Notes: a model not told the origin generated them from the sequence alone. 64,000 nucleotides of DNA from Pedobacter ginsenosidimutans (GCF_001442625.1 NZ_LMZQ01000004.1:62001-126000); one strand, 5' to 3'. Shown: positions 16,704-27,812, counted from the stretch's first letter. Translations and numbers: made by a program.

Positions 16704-18278
16704 TTAGTATTTACTTGAAATCTCTTTTGCTACTGTATCTAAAACACCAGTGATGGTATCGTCAAATTTACCAGCTTTTAATGCCGCTAAAGTTTCTGGA
16801 TGACGTAATTCCAATTGCGTTAAATATTCAGTTTCGAATTCTTTTACTTTATCAACCGGTACGCTACGCATTAAGTTTTTAGTACCTGCATAAACGATAG
16901 CTACCTGTTTCTCAACTGTAAAAGGTGTAAACTGAGCTTGTTTTAACATTTGTACGTTACGTGCACCTTTATCTAAAACCGATTTCGTTGCAGCATCTAA
17001 ATCAGAACCGAATTTAGAGAAAGCCTCTAACTCGCGGTATTGAGCCTGATCTAATTTTAAAGTACCCGCTACTTTTTTCATCGATTTGATCTGCGCATTA
17101 CCACCCACACGTGATACCGAAATACCTACGTTAATTGCCGGACGGATACCTGAGTTGAATAAGTTCGATTCCAAGAAGATCTGACCATCAGTAATCGAAA
17201 TTACGTTGGTTGGGATATATGCTGATACGTCACCTGCCTGAGTTTCGATAATCGGTAAAGCTGTTAATGAACCACCGCCTTTAACGATATGTTTAATCGA
17301 TTCAGGTAAATCGTTCATCGCTTTTGCGATATCATCGTTAGAGTTGATTTTCGCGGCTCTTTCTAACAAACGACTGTGTAAGTAAAAAACGTCACCTGGA
17401 TAAGCTTCACGGCCCGGTGGACGACGAAGTAATAAAGATACCTCACGGTAAGCTACAGCTTGTTTAGATAAATCATCATAAACAATTAAAGCTGGTCTAC
17501 CTGTATCGCGGAAAAACTCACCAATTGCAGCACCTGCAAACGGCGCATAGAACTGCATTGGAGCAGGATCTGCAGCCGAAGCAGCAACAACAACTGTATA
17601 TGGTAAAGCGCCATTTTCTTCTAATGTACGTACAATGTTAGCTACAGTAGAGTTTTTCTGACCGATAGCAACATAAATACAGAACACAGGCTGGCCTGCT
17701 TCATAAAATTCTTTTTGGTTGATAATGGTATCGATACAAACGGCAGTTTTACCAATCTGACGATCGCCAATAACCAACTCACGTTGACCACGACCGATTG
17801 GAATCATCGCATCAATTGCTTTAATACCAGTTTGTAAAGGCTCATTTACCGGCTGACGATAAATTACACCTGGTGCTTTACGCTCTAAAGGCATTTCGTA
17901 AGTTTCACCTAAGATTGGTCCTTTACCATCTAAAGGCTCACCTAAAGTGTTCACTACGCGGCCAAGCATACCTTCACCAACTTTAATAGAGGCAATTTTT
18001 TTGGTACGTTTAATCGTATCACCTTCTTTGATCTCGTCTGAAGCACCTAAAAGTACCACACCAACGTTATCTTCTTCAAGGTTTAATACAATACCTTGTA
18101 GGCCGTTTGCAAATTCAACTAATTCTCCCGATTGAACTTTAGTTAAACCGTAAACACGGGCAATACCGTCGCCCACTTGCAACACGGTACCAACTTCTTC
18201 CAGTTCGGTTTCTGATTTGAAGCCCGCCAATTGCTGTCTGATAATTGCCGATACTTCGTCTGGTCTTACCTCTACCAT
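16704..18278 (-). CDS. atpA: ATP synthase F1 alpha subunit
   Basis: 524 residues, the usual length for Bacteroidota. Walker A is [10 protein letters not shown], the Walker B region ends in [16 protein letters not shown], and the signature [17 protein letters not shown] is present. Alpha binds nucleotide at noncatalytic sites and forms the hexamer with beta. Beta (atpD) and epsilon (atpC) are not in this operon or window, as is usual in this phylum. Spacers to atpG (87 bases) and atpH (141 bases) are unusually long for an atp operon and hold repeats. Confidence 0.97.
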   Translation of the reverse strand: MVEVRPDEVSAIIRQQLAGFKSETELEEVGTVLQVGDGIARVYGLTKVQSGELVEFANGLQGIVLNLEEDNVGVVLLGASDEIKEGDTIKRTKKIASIKVGEGMLGRVVNTLGEPLDGKGPILGETYEMPLERKAPGVIYRQPVNEPLQTGIKAIDAMIPIGRGQRELVIGDRQIGKTAVCIDTIINQKEFYEAGQPVFCIYVAIGQKNSTVANIVRTLEENGALPYTVVVAASAADPAPMQFYAPFAGAAIGEFFRDTGRPALIVYDDLSKQAVAYREVSLLLRRPPGREAYPGDVFYLHSRLLERAAKINSNDDIAKAMNDLPESIKHIVKGGGSLTALPIIETQAGDVSAYIPTNVISITDGQIFLESNLFNSGIRPAINVGISVSRVGGNAQIKSMKKVAGTLKLDQAQYRELEAFSKFGSDLDAATKSVLDKGARNVQMLKQAQFTPFTVEKQVAIVYAGTKNLMRSVPVDKVKEFETEYLTQLELRHPETLAALKAGKFDDTITGVLDTVAKEISSKY

Positions 18279-18310
18279 AATTTTACTTTATATCTTTTTG
18301 TAAATGTTTA

Positions 18311-18415
18311 GTGCTTAGCGCATGGCGCTTGGCATTTATTCGCCATCCGCTTATCGCAATACTGTTTTGTTTGGCGTTTGGCGCACGGCGTTTTCCGCTA
18401 TACGCTTATCGCCTC
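18311..18415. repeat. GC-rich duplicated word repeat between atpH and atpA
   Basis: Two related halves, GCGCATGGCGCTTGGC (18318-18333) then CGCCATCCGCTTATCGC (18341-18357), and GGCGTTTGGCGCACGGCG (18373-18390) then CCGCTATACGCTTATCGCC (18395-18413). The GGCG and CGCC words are complementary, so foldback is possible. Its base composition is clearly higher in GC than the flanking genes. No coding evidence. Confidence 0.65.
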
Positions 18416-18419
18416 GCGC

Positions 18420-18959
18420 TTACTGCGCAAATTCTTTTTTTAGTTTACTTAAACCGCTGGCAATACTTGCATCAAATTGCTTATCACCAACTTTTAATAT
18501 AAAACCACCAATTAATTTTTCGTTAATTTTTTCGTTAACAATAACCTGGTTGGCGTTTAATTCTCTTTTAACAATCGCAATAATCTGCTCTTTAGCTGCA
18601 GGGCTTAGTGCACTTGCAGTAGTTACATCAGCAGTAACAATACCCTTAATTAAGTTATATTGTTGAACGAACTGTTTAGCAGTGGCAAATAAAATCGCCG
18701 AACGGCCTTTGTTTACTACAATCTTGAAAAACGAGATGGTTAGCTTACTTACTTTATCAGCAAAAATACCGTTCAAAATACCCGTCTTTTTATCTAAAGG
18801 TACAATCGGGTTTTTTAATATTGCTTCTAGTTCAGGGGTTTCATCAACCACTTTCTCAAACAAAACCATATCATTATAAGAAGCCTCTAGCGCATTGTTT
18901 TCAACAGCTAGGTCTATTAATGATTTGGCGTATCTGCTTGCAACTTTAATTTCTGACAT
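18420..18959 (-). CDS. atpH: ATP synthase F1 delta subunit (OSCP)
   Basis: 179 residues. The start MSEIKVASRYAKSLIDLAVEN and the C-terminal EKINEKLIGGFILKVGDKQFDASIASGLSKLKKEF match delta/OSCP. The protein joins the top of F1 to the peripheral stalk formed by the b subunits. It lies between atpF and atpA in the operon, with repeat-filled spacers on both sides. Confidence 0.95.
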   Translation of the reverse strand: MSEIKVASRYAKSLIDLAVENNALEASYNDMVLFEKVVDETPELEAILKNPIVPLDKKTGILNGIFADKVSKLTISFFKIVVNKGRSAILFATAKQFVQQYNLIKGIVTADVTTASALSPAAKEQIIAIVKRELNANQVIVNEKINEKLIGGFILKVGDKQFDASIASGLSKLKKEFAQ

Positions 18960-18968
18960 ATTCTTAGG

Positions 18969-19040
18969 TGTGAGATGTGAGATGTGAGATGTGAGACGTG
19001 AGAACCAATCTCAAATCTAATATCTAATGTCTCAAATCTA
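18969..19040. repeat. Heptad word repeat between atpF and atpH
   Basis: Four exact TGTGAGA heptads (18969-18996) followed by CGTGAGA (to 19003), then the complementary words TCTCAAATCT repeated near 19010 and 19031. TGAGA and TCTCA can pair, so the transcript could fold into several registers. It lies between co-directional atp genes, has no terminator tract and no reading frame. Confidence 0.7.
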
Positions 19041-19051
19041 TTTTCTCAAAA

Positions 19052-19546
19052 CTAGTTTAATTCAACGTCTTTTAACAAGTTAGCTACTAAAGTTTCTTGT
19101 TTTGCTTTATCATCCAATTGCGTACGTAAAACGCGTTCTGCAATTTCTAATGATAATGAAGAAACCTGGTCTTTAACTTCAGCCAAAGCTGCTTTCTTTT
19201 GGTTCTCGATTTCGATTTTAGCTTTCTCGATCAATTTAGCACCTTCAACCTGAGCTTGTTTTTTAGCTTCGTTTAAAATACCATCTTTTAAAGTTTTAGC
19301 TTCCTTTAAAATCTCATCACGTTCTGCGCGAGCTTGTTGCATCAAATCTTGATTTTGGCTGGTTAAACGAGCCATTTCTTGTTTGGCTAATTCAGCTTTG
19401 TTAAGCGCCTCATCAATGCTTTGCTCACGTTCGTGAATAGCACCTAAAATAGGTTTCCATGCAAATTTTCTAAGTAATATCAATAAGCAGATGAACGATA
19501 TTCCAGTCCAAAAAATTAATCCTATGCTTGGGGTTACTAAATCCAT
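19052..19546 (-). CDS. atpF: ATP synthase F0 b subunit
   Basis: From the ATG at 19546 (MDLVTPSIGLIFWTGISF) the product is 164 residues: one N-terminal membrane helix, KFAWKPILGAIHERE, then a long charged coiled coil typical of the peripheral stalk. An in-frame ATG at 19600 would add 18 basic residues not found in the family, so the later start is preferred. b dimerises and contacts delta at its far end. 88 bases separate it from atpE. Confidence 0.94.
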   Translation of the reverse strand: MDLVTPSIGLIFWTGISFICLLILLRKFAWKPILGAIHEREQSIDEALNKAELAKQEMARLTSQNQDLMQQARAERDEILKEAKTLKDGILNEAKKQAQVEGAKLIEKAKIEIENQKKAALAEVKDQVSSLSLEIAERVLRTQLDDKAKQETLVANLLKDVELN

Positions 19547-19634
19547 TTTATCTAATTTTTTTAATCTTAATCTCTTTAATAAGATTGGGTAAATAACCAA
19601 TCGTTAAATACCCAACCTAATTTTTTCAGGTGAA

Positions 19635-21016
<1,382 letters not shown>

Positions 21017-21030
21017 TTATTGGCAGTTTT

Positions 21031-21420
21031 TTACTTTAAATTTTGGTGGCGCAAGTTACGTAACAAACAGTAAATTTCAAAGGCCGTAAACAATAAATAT
21101 AAAGAAAAAAAATTAAGCAGAAATACAAGCCCAATTCCCTTCGCTTTTATACTGTAAATCAACACAAAAGCCATACAAAAAATCATCTTCACTGCAATCG
21201 ATCCCATAATCGCCATAATGCCTACTTCCGGATCACGTTTTATACCGATATCAACAAGCATATAAGCCACGTAAGTTATGCCGGCCAAAAAGCCAAACAT
21301 CACCCAAAAATTGTTTACAAACAATTGTTTATCAGGAAATACGAAAGGTAAAACGGCAATTAAACCTATTAAAAGGCCTACAAAAATGAAATAGATACTG
21401 GTAAATTTGGCTAGAGTCAA
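21031..21420 (-). CDS. ATP synthase operon-associated membrane protein
   Basis: 129 residues with four predicted membrane helices (IYFIFVGLLIGLIAVLPFVF, FWVMFGFLAGITYVAYML, MAIMGSIAVKMIFCMAFVLIYSI and GLVFLLNFFSLYLLFTAFEIY). It lies 14 bases upstream of atpB. Size, topology and place match the AtpI-like protein of other phyla, which helps assemble the c ring or import Mg2+, but sequence similarity is not clear by eye. The assignment rests mainly on position. Confidence 0.8.
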   Translation of the reverse strand: MTLAKFTSIYFIFVGLLIGLIAVLPFVFPDKQLFVNNFWVMFGFLAGITYVAYMLVDIGIKRDPEVGIMAIMGSIAVKMIFCMAFVLIYSIKAKGIGLVFLLNFFSLYLLFTAFEIYCLLRNLRHQNLK

Positions 21421-21511
21421 TGTATAATTTCTTAGCAGATAAAAACTTTTGCAAAGATAAGGTTTTTAGTATCAAGTAAGTAGTGAGGGAGATAATTATT
21501 ATGAAGGTTGG

Positions 21512-21697
21512 TTAACTGTTTAAATTGATTAACCGGTTAACTGAAGCAAACAGCAAATTGTTCTATTGCTTAATTGTTTTAAATTGGTTAATCTGTTAAG
21601 CGAAACAAAACTTCTAATTTAAATTGTTTTATATTAACTGCTGATAGCAAACTGTCGATTGAAAACCGAGAATTGCCTACTGAAAACTGCCAACTGA
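21512..21697. repeat. Word repeats between atpZ and the AtpI-like gene
   Basis: The 281-base gap between the genes ending at 21420 and 21702 contains an imperfect direct repeat of about 39 bases, copy 1 at 21512-21550 and copy 2 at 21569-21607, sharing TTTAAATTG and GGTTAA words. The palindrome TTAACCGGTTAA is at 21529-21540. Then comes a second word family, CTGAAAACTGCCAACTGAAAAC (about 21679-21699). Nothing coding is seen. Confidence 0.55.
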
Positions 21698-21701
21698 AAA
21701 C

Positions 21702-21926
21702 TTACGACTTAGTAGCCTGCCTAATGGCCTGGTATAATGCAATCCCTACCCCCGCCAAAGCAAAAGCAGCAGTAATTAAATTAGTTTTGCTGTTTCTGTG
21801 CTCATCAATCTTGTAACCAATAAAAGTAAGCAGACCAATGGTTGCAATCATCTGGAAGCCAATAGCAGAATATTTGGCGGCCGCATTTACCTTTTTCTTT
21901 GTATCTTCTTCTTTCGGATTTTCCAT
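21702..21926 (-). CDS. atpZ: AtpZ/AtpI family protein
   Basis: 74 residues: charged N-terminus MENPKEEDTKKK, then two membrane helices, YSAIGFQMIATIGLLTFIGYKIDEH and LITAAFALAGVGIALYQAI. This is the AtpZ/AtpI short family found at the head of F-ATPase operons, implicated in Mg2+ or Ca2+ transport for assembly. It is the first gene of the operon here, divergent from the SprE-like gene. Confidence 0.85.
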   Translation of the reverse strand: MENPKEEDTKKKVNAAAKYSAIGFQMIATIGLLTFIGYKIDEHRNSKTNLITAAFALAGVGIALYQAIRQATKS

Positions 21927-22036
21927 TTTTTAATGCAATAATTAAATTAACTTTGAATAATTAAAATTTGTTGCCAAATAGAATATTTTTCTACATATAT
22001 TGTTTATTGTATATCCACCTAAGAGATTTATCATAC

Positions 22037-24802
22037 TTGAAAAATTACGCTAACAAAAACTTAAATCCCTTCTTCATCCTTATAAGTGTCCTCCTTATTT
22101 ATGGCTGTGTCGCAAATAAAGATACAGCAGTAGATCGCAGGTTTCAAAACTTAACGGCAAGGTATAACTATATCTACAATTCCAATGTTTTACTAACTGA
22201 GTACAATGAGAGCTTATTACAAAGTTATGCCGATAATTATGAAAAAACACTGCCTGTTTACCTCGATCCTGAACCACAGGTAAATCTGGTGCTTACACCA
22301 GGGGTAGCCAATAAACAGCTCGACGACGTTATTACCAAAGGACAAACTGTTATAAACGATAAAAGTTTTAGTAATTATATTGATGATGCCTATATGCTTT
22401 TGGGTAAAGCAAATTATTTAAAAGGCAATTATTTTATCGCATCAGAATATTTCGATTATACGGCAAAAACCTATAATAACGATTTAAAAACATTCATTAT
22501 GGCCATGAACTGGAAAGCACGTAGCCAAATGCAACTGAACAATATGGTACTGGCCGATAAAATTATTGATACCATGTTGCGTGCTTCTGACGAGCTGAAG
22601 AAAGATCTGGCTGAACCTTTAGCCACTGCCGCTCAAATGCGTATTTATCAAAAACGCAATAAAGAAGCTATTCTTTTTTTAGAATCGGCAATTGCCCTTC
22701 CGTCCGAAAAACAGTTACGTATCCGCTGGCGCTTTATCCTTGCTCAATTGCAAGAAAAAGAGAAAAATCTTCAGGATGCTTATGCCAATTTTACCAAGGT
22801 TGAAAAAAGCAACGCTCCATTTGAAATGTATTTTCACGCCAATTTAAACCGGATTAAATTAAAAGCATTATTAAGCGGCGTTAAGCTAAATAAAGAAGAA
22901 CAGCTTTTAGCATTACTTAAAGACGATAAAAACTTCGATTATACCGATCAGATTTACTATCAGGTTGGAGAACTTTTCTCCTCCGAAGGAAACTTTGCAA
23001 AAGCTGAAGAAAATTACCACAAATCAGTTGCAAAAAGCACCAGGAACCAAACTCAAAAGGCGTTGTCCTATTTAAGAATTGCCGACTTAAACTTTAAAGA
23101 GTTTAACAACTACATTAAAGCAAAACTGTATTACGATAGTACGGTGATGATTTTACCTAAAAACTTTCCTGACTACGACAACATTGTTAAAAAAGCCGAT
23201 AACCTGAAATATTTAACTGATAGGTATGCCATTATTGCTAAAGAAGACACTGCTCAAGCTATTGCCAAACTTCCTGCAGGCGAGCGCGAGGCTAAGGTTA
23301 AAGCCTATTTAACACCTAAAGTTGAAGTGAGCAATACCGAAGGGGTAATCAGCAATCAATATTTAAATGATCCTGATTTCCCTAATCGATCGTTAAATGC
23401 CTCGAATAATACTGCGGGGAACACCTTTTACTTTAATAACAATGCTGCAATAAGCAATGGTTTTGGCGATTTCAAAAAACGTTGGGGCAACAGGCAGCTG
23501 GAAGATAACTGGCGACAAAGCATCCGTTCATCGGCCCAGGAAACCAATCAGGTTTTGGCAGGTGGAAATGTAGCCACCGGAATCACGCCTGCAAATGGAG
23601 AAACGAATCAAACGGCGGTAGACCAAACCACATTAGAAAAACAGTTTTTAGATGGTTTGCCAACCACTCCGGCTCTATTGGCTACCTCCGATCAAAAAAT
23701 CATTGATGCTTATTTCGAAATCGCCAGCTTCTACCAACAAGAGCTAAACGACAAAGCAGAAGCAAATAAGATTTACCTGGAACTGATTAAAAGGTATCCG
23801 GATAATAACCATTTAGTTGCCATTTATTACAGTTTATATCTAAATTACAAGGGTGTTGATGAAGTAAAATCAGATCAGTACAAACAATTAGTGCTTACAA
23901 AGTTTCCCGAATCTAATTTTGCAAAGAACATCTTAGATCCATCATACTCGGCCAAACAAACAGAGATGGAAAACATAGCCATCAACAATTACAATGTGGC
24001 CTTTGATGCCTACGCGAAAAAAGATTATGCAAATGTGGTAAAACAGGCTGACGATAACATTACTGCTTTTCCCAATAATGATTTAGCACCACAGTATGCC
24101 TACTTAAAAGCAATTGCTGTTGGCCGTACAGCAAAGGTTGATGCCCTGCTTACCGAATTCAATCTGATTACCACACTTTATCCAAACGATAAAATTATTA
24201 CACCATTGGTCCGCGATCATTTAAAATATATTGACGCAAATTTGGAAGAGTTTAAACAACGACCACTAGCACTTATCGATTTTGATGCTAATGCGCCACG
24301 TTTTGTAAGCCAGGCTACGCCAATTGCCGTTCCAACAAAACCTTTAGTAACTGATAATACCGCTGTAAAAACAGCAGATCCTACCACTGTATCTAAACCT
24401 GTTGAGGTTAAACCAGCAGATCCGACTAAACCGGCCAGCATTTTTAGTGCAGCTAAATCAGAAGAGTACTATTATGTGATCGACGTTGCCGACGCAACCT
24501 TAACCTTAAGTTCATCGCGTTTCGGAATAGGCCAGTTTAACCGTGGCAATTACCCCGATAATGATTTGGTACATAAATTGGTGGAGTTAGATAACGACCA
24601 ACTGATTTACATTACTAGTTTTATAGATCTTGAAGATGCCAAAATTTACGAATCAAGCATTACAGGGCAGTTAAAGAACATTATGAAAGTTCCAGCCAAT
24701 CTATATAAGGGTTTTATCATCAGCAAAGAAAACTTCGAAAAGCTAACAGACCGATCGCGCATTAACGAGTATCTGGAGTTTTTAAAAGACAATTACAAAT
24801 AA
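22037..24802 (+). CDS. sprE: Type IX secretion lipoprotein SprE/PorW (TPR protein)
   Basis: About 922 residues from a TTG at 22037, giving a short signal peptide with lipobox LLIYGC (Cys at residue 24). The alternative in-frame ATG at 21968 gives 944 residues with an unusually long N-terminus and only 41 bases from the divergent atpZ start. The mature N-terminus (DRRFQNLTARYNYIYNS) matches SprE/PorW. TPR-like helix pairs follow through about residue 700 (YMLLGKANYLKGNYFIASEYFDYT and others). A C-terminal beta domain begins YYYVIDVADATLTLSSSRFGIGQFNR. SprE/PorW is needed for type IX secretion and gliding in Flavobacterium and links to the GldK/GldN ring. GldKLMN are encoded 5 kb away on the other strand. 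Confidence 0.85.
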   Translation: MKNYANKNLNPFFILISVLLIYGCVANKDTAVDRRFQNLTARYNYIYNSNVLLTEYNESLLQSYADNYEKTLPVYLDPEPQVNLVLTPGVANKQLDDVITKGQTVINDKSFSNYIDDAYMLLGKANYLKGNYFIASEYFDYTAKTYNNDLKTFIMAMNWKARSQMQLNNMVLADKIIDTMLRASDELKKDLAEPLATAAQMRIYQKRNKEAILFLESAIALPSEKQLRIRWRFILAQLQEKEKNLQDAYANFTKVEKSNAPFEMYFHANLNRIKLKALLSGVKLNKEEQLLALLKDDKNFDYTDQIYYQVGELFSSEGNFAKAEENYHKSVAKSTRNQTQKALSYLRIADLNFKEFNNYIKAKLYYDSTVMILPKNFPDYDNIVKKADNLKYLTDRYAIIAKEDTAQAIAKLPAGEREAKVKAYLTPKVEVSNTEGVISNQYLNDPDFPNRSLNASNNTAGNTFYFNNNAAISNGFGDFKKRWGNRQLEDNWRQSIRSSAQETNQVLAGGNVATGITPANGETNQTAVDQTTLEKQFLDGLPTTPALLATSDQKIIDAYFEIASFYQQELNDKAEANKIYLELIKRYPDNNHLVAIYYSLYLNYKGVDEVKSDQYKQLVLTKFPESNFAKNILDPSYSAKQTEMENIAINNYNVAFDAYAKKDYANVVKQADDNITAFPNNDLAPQYAYLKAIAVGRTAKVDALLTEFNLITTLYPNDKIITPLVRDHLKYIDANLEEFKQRPLALIDFDANAPRFVSQATPIAVPTKPLVTDNTAVKTADPTTVSKPVEVKPADPTKPASIFSAAKSEEYYYVIDVADATLTLSSSRFGIGQFNRGNYPDNDLVHKLVELDNDQLIYITSFIDLEDAKIYESSITGQLKNIMKVPANLYKGFIISKENFEKLTDRSRINEYLEFLKDNYK

Positions 24803-24851
24803 GTAATATGGTTTAAGCTGGTAGAGAAAAACCTATTCTATAAAAAATTAA

Positions 24852-24859
24852 TAAATTTG
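24852..24859 (+). promoter_or_regulatory. Candidate -7 promoter box (TAAATTTG)
   Basis: Exact TAnnTTTG match, 47 bases before the PBP1A start at 24907, in the gap after the SprE gene. Confidence 0.45.
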
Positions 24860-24906
24860 CATCCAAATCTTCTATTCTGGAGATGATTGGAAAATAACAA
24901 CACAAA

Positions 24907-27126
24907 ATGAATAAGTCCCTTTCTGCACAAGAAACAAAAAGATATAGTTTAGTCATCTGGAAAATACTGATCGGGGGAATAGCCCTGTTTGCCATTTTCA
25001 TTTCGATGATCGGGTTGGGCCTTTTTGGTGCACTGCCCTCTTTCAGGGATATTGAACATCCAAAAAGTAATCAGGCTTCAGAAATTATTGCAGAGGATGG
25101 TCGCCCTTTAGGCACTTATTTTGTTCAGAACAGATCGAATGTTACTTATAAAGATATTTCGGAAAACGTAATTAATGGGCTAATAGCCACAGAAGATACC
25201 CGCTTTAAAGAACACTCGGGCATAGATTTCAAACGTACCTTCACCATTATCGGATATAATTTAATCGGCAAAAAACAAGGAGCAAGTACCATTACACAGC
25301 AATTGGCTAAAAATCTTTTTCCAAGAGAATCGAACCTGAATTTTTTCTCCCTGGTGTTAACCAAGTTTAAAGAGTGGATTGTAGCTGTTAAACTAGAGCG
25401 TAACTATACCAAAGAAGAAATTATTACCATGTATTTAAATACGGTCGATTTTGGTAACCAGGCTTATGGCATAAAATCGGCGGCAAGGGTTTATTTTAAT
25501 ACTACCCCTGATAAACTTACCTTAACAGAGGCTGCAACGCTTGTAGGGATGCAAAAAGGGATAACCATGTACTCGCCAACTCGCCATCCTGAGCGCTCAA
25601 GAGACCGTAGAAATACCGTAATGGCCATGATGGTTAAATCAGAGCTCTTAACCCAACAGGAATTTGATGAGCAAAAAGAGAAACCCTTAAACCTGCATTT
25701 TAATGCAGCAACCGTTAACGATGGCATTGCACCATATTTCCGTTCGGTATTGAAAAATGATATCAAAAATATTTTTCAGGAGCAGTCGATTACCAAACCC
25801 GATGGCACACCTTACGATTTAGACCGCGATGGTTTGAAAATTTATACCACATTGAATTATGATATGCAGGTATATGCCGAAGAAGCGCAAAAAGAATACA
25901 TGAAAGTATTACAGGCGCAGTTTATCGCCAGCTGGAAAGGCAGAAACCCTTTTAAGGATAAAGCTTTACAGATTGAACAGGGGATTAAAAGATCAGACCG
26001 TTATAAATCGTTAAAACTGGAAGGTAAATCGGACGATGAAATTAAAGATGATTTCAACACCAAAACAGAAATGACCATCTTTACCTGGAAAGGTAATATT
26101 GATACGGTGATGAAACCGATCGACTCTGTACGTTATTACAAAATGTTGCTGCGTAATGCTATGATGACCATGGACCCCACAAATGGCCATGTAAAAGCAT
26201 GGGTTGGCGGAATCAATTACGAGCATTTTAAATACGATCAGGTTAAAATGGGAACCAGGCAAGTAGGCTCAACCGCAAAACCTTTTACTTATGCTGTAGC
26301 GATTGAAAATGGTTATTCTCCTTGTTACACTGTGCCAAATGTACCAGTAACGATAGATGGCTATGGAGAGCCATGGACGCCAAGAAATTCGGGTAAACCT
26401 CTACCGGGCAGCATAACTTTACAAAAAGCCCTGGCTTACTCTCAAAATTATGTTACCGCTTATTTAATGAAACAGGTTGGTCCTGTGGCCGTATCAACAT
26501 TGGCAACCAAAATGGGGATCCCTAATGTTCCTGCATTTCCTTCCATCTGTTTAGGTACATTCGATTCATCTGTCTACAATATGGTAGGCGCTTATGGCGC
26601 TTTTGCAAACAAAGGAACCTATACCAAGCCGATTTATCTATTAAGGATAGAAGATAAAAATGGTGTAGTATTGTTTTCTCAAAAGGAAATACCAAAACCG
26701 ATAATGAGCGAAGAAGTTGCTTATGTAATGACTAGGATGTTAAAAGGTGTAGTAACTAACGGAACCGGATCGAGGCTGAATTATAAATACAAAGTAAACG
26801 CACCTATCGGAGCTAAAACAGGTACTACCCAAAATAACTCAGATGGTTGGTTTATGGCCATTACCCCTCAATTGGTAACAGGTATATGGACTGGTTGCGA
26901 GGATAGGGCATTCCACTTTATCAGCACCAACCAGGGTGAAGGTGCCAATACCGCGCTACCGATTTTTGCAGGATTTATAAAGAGGGTATATGCCAATCCA
27001 GCATTAAAAATTAGTCATGCTGATTTTGAGGCACCAAAATCTGGTGTTTCTATTACCTACGATTGCAACCAATACCAGCAACAGGAAGAGGGTGCAACAG
27101 AATTGGATGAGAAACTTGGTTTTTAG
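24907..27126 (+). CDS. Class A penicillin-binding protein (PBP1A)
   Basis: 739 residues. A cytoplasmic tail and one membrane helix (about residues 17-42) precede the GT51 transglycosylase domain with catalytic Glu in ATEDTRFKEHSGID (near residue 96) and QGASTITQQLAKNLF. The transpeptidase domain has all three motifs: S455-T-A-K in GSTAKPFTYA, SQN in LAYSQNYVT, and KTGTT. It polymerises and cross-links peptidoglycan on the outer face of the inner membrane. No defect is visible. Its neighbours are functionally unrelated. Confidence 0.95.
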   Translation: MNKSLSAQETKRYSLVIWKILIGGIALFAIFISMIGLGLFGALPSFRDIEHPKSNQASEIIAEDGRPLGTYFVQNRSNVTYKDISENVINGLIATEDTRFKEHSGIDFKRTFTIIGYNLIGKKQGASTITQQLAKNLFPRESNLNFFSLVLTKFKEWIVAVKLERNYTKEEIITMYLNTVDFGNQAYGIKSAARVYFNTTPDKLTLTEAATLVGMQKGITMYSPTRHPERSRDRRNTVMAMMVKSELLTQQEFDEQKEKPLNLHFNAATVNDGIAPYFRSVLKNDIKNIFQEQSITKPDGTPYDLDRDGLKIYTTLNYDMQVYAEEAQKEYMKVLQAQFIASWKGRNPFKDKALQIEQGIKRSDRYKSLKLEGKSDDEIKDDFNTKTEMTIFTWKGNIDTVMKPIDSVRYYKMLLRNAMMTMDPTNGHVKAWVGGINYEHFKYDQVKMGTRQVGSTAKPFTYAVAIENGYSPCYTVPNVPVTIDGYGEPWTPRNSGKPLPGSITLQKALAYSQNYVTAYLMKQVGPVAVSTLATKMGIPNVPAFPSICLGTFDSSVYNMVGAYGAFANKGTYTKPIYLLRIEDKNGVVLFSQKEIPKPIMSEEVAYVMTRMLKGVVTNGTGSRLNYKYKVNAPIGAKTGTTQNNSDGWFMAITPQLVTGIWTGCEDRAFHFISTNQGEGANTALPIFAGFIKRVYANPALKISHADFEAPKSGVSITYDCNQYQQQEEGATELDEKLGF

Positions 27127-27175
27127 ACACTATTTACAACCAAAAGTTTTCACCTAAATTTTAGGAGATAAACAT

Positions 27176-27183
27176 TAAATTTG
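27176..27183 (+). promoter_or_regulatory. Candidate -7 promoter box of the toxin-antitoxin pair (TAAATTTG)
   Basis: Exact TAnnTTTG match 19 bases upstream of the antitoxin ATG at 27203. The nearby words CACCTAAATTTTAGGAG (27151-27167) form a short inverted repeat (CCTAAA/TTTAGG) that could be an operator. Confidence 0.45.
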
Positions 27184-27202
27184 TAATAGAAAATTGAAAT
27201 AT

Positions 27203-27430
27203 ATGAGAGTTACACTGGAAATAGCAGATTTTGATGAGATGAAAAAACTCCTTTCTTTATTTCAGACCATGAAATTAGAGAGTATTAAAATTATTTCTCC
27301 TAAGAATGAGGTTAAGCCTAATATCTTGAAAGGAGACAAAACAATCAATCCAAAAGATCTTTTTGGCATTTGGAAAGATGCCCCAAAAAATATAGAAGAC
27401 ATAAGAACTAAAGCCTGGGATCGTAAGTAA
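27203..27430 (+). CDS. Antitoxin of a PIN-domain toxin-antitoxin pair
   Basis: 75 residues from the ATG at 27203; a TTG three codons earlier is possible. The C-terminal half NPKDLFGIWKDAPKNIEDIRTKAW is a motif common in antitoxins that mask PIN toxins in Bacteroidota, and the N-terminal half (EMKKLLSLFQTMKLESIKI) is probably the structured DNA-binding or dimer part. It is 5 bases from the toxin gene, in the usual antitoxin-first order. Likely autoregulated through the small inverted repeat at 27151-27167. Confidence 0.8.
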   Translation: MRVTLEIADFDEMKKLLSLFQTMKLESIKIISPKNEVKPNILKGDKTINPKDLFGIWKDAPKNIEDIRTKAWDRK

Positions 27431-27435
27431 CAGTT

Positions 27436-27804
27436 ATGGTTTTGTGCGATACTAATATTCTAATACATGCATTTAATGGTAATACAACTACCATCGAAGC
27501 TTTGGAAGAAATAGGCTTTGCAAATATTGTGCTTTCATCAATTACAACAATGGAGCTATTGCAGGGCATGGGAAATAAAGCTGAGCTGGTACAGATGAAG
27601 AAAAAGATTAAGTATTACGACATTATTCATTTTGATAGCCATATATCGCAGAAATCTATAGAACTTATTGAAGGTTTTAAGTTAAGTCATCATCTTCAAA
27701 TTCCAGATGCAATTATTGGAGCAACCGCGATTGTTAACGAAATAGAATTGTTTACTTACAACAAAAAAGACTTCGATTTTATGCCTAATATTACACTCTA
27801 TTAA
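27436..27804 (+). CDS. PIN domain toxin (VapC-like ribonuclease)
   Basis: 122 residues with the four acidic residues of PIN nucleases: Asp5 (VLCDTNILI), Glu40 (TTMELLQG), Asp91 (QIPDAIIGATA) and Asp112 (YNKKDFDF). VapC toxins cut tRNA or rRNA in the absence of antitoxin; the target here is unknown. The catalytic set is complete, so the toxin appears intact. It is followed 31 bases later by uvrC, which has its own promoter box. Confidence 0.88.
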   Translation: MVLCDTNILIHAFNGNTTTIEALEEIGFANIVLSSITTMELLQGMGNKAELVQMKKKIKYYDIIHFDSHISQKSIELIEGFKLSHHLQIPDAIIGATAIVNEIELFTYNKKDFDFMPNITLY

Positions 27805-27812
27805 AATCACCT

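Noticed and set aside
18311-18666. Forward-strand frames opposite atpH and its spacer
   Set aside because: They are antisense to a clear atpH coding region and to repeats; no protein family.
21968-22036. ATG at 21968 as the start of the SprE-like protein
   Set aside because: It would add 23 residues before a normal lipoprotein signal and leave almost no space for promoters next to atpZ; kept only as an alternative.
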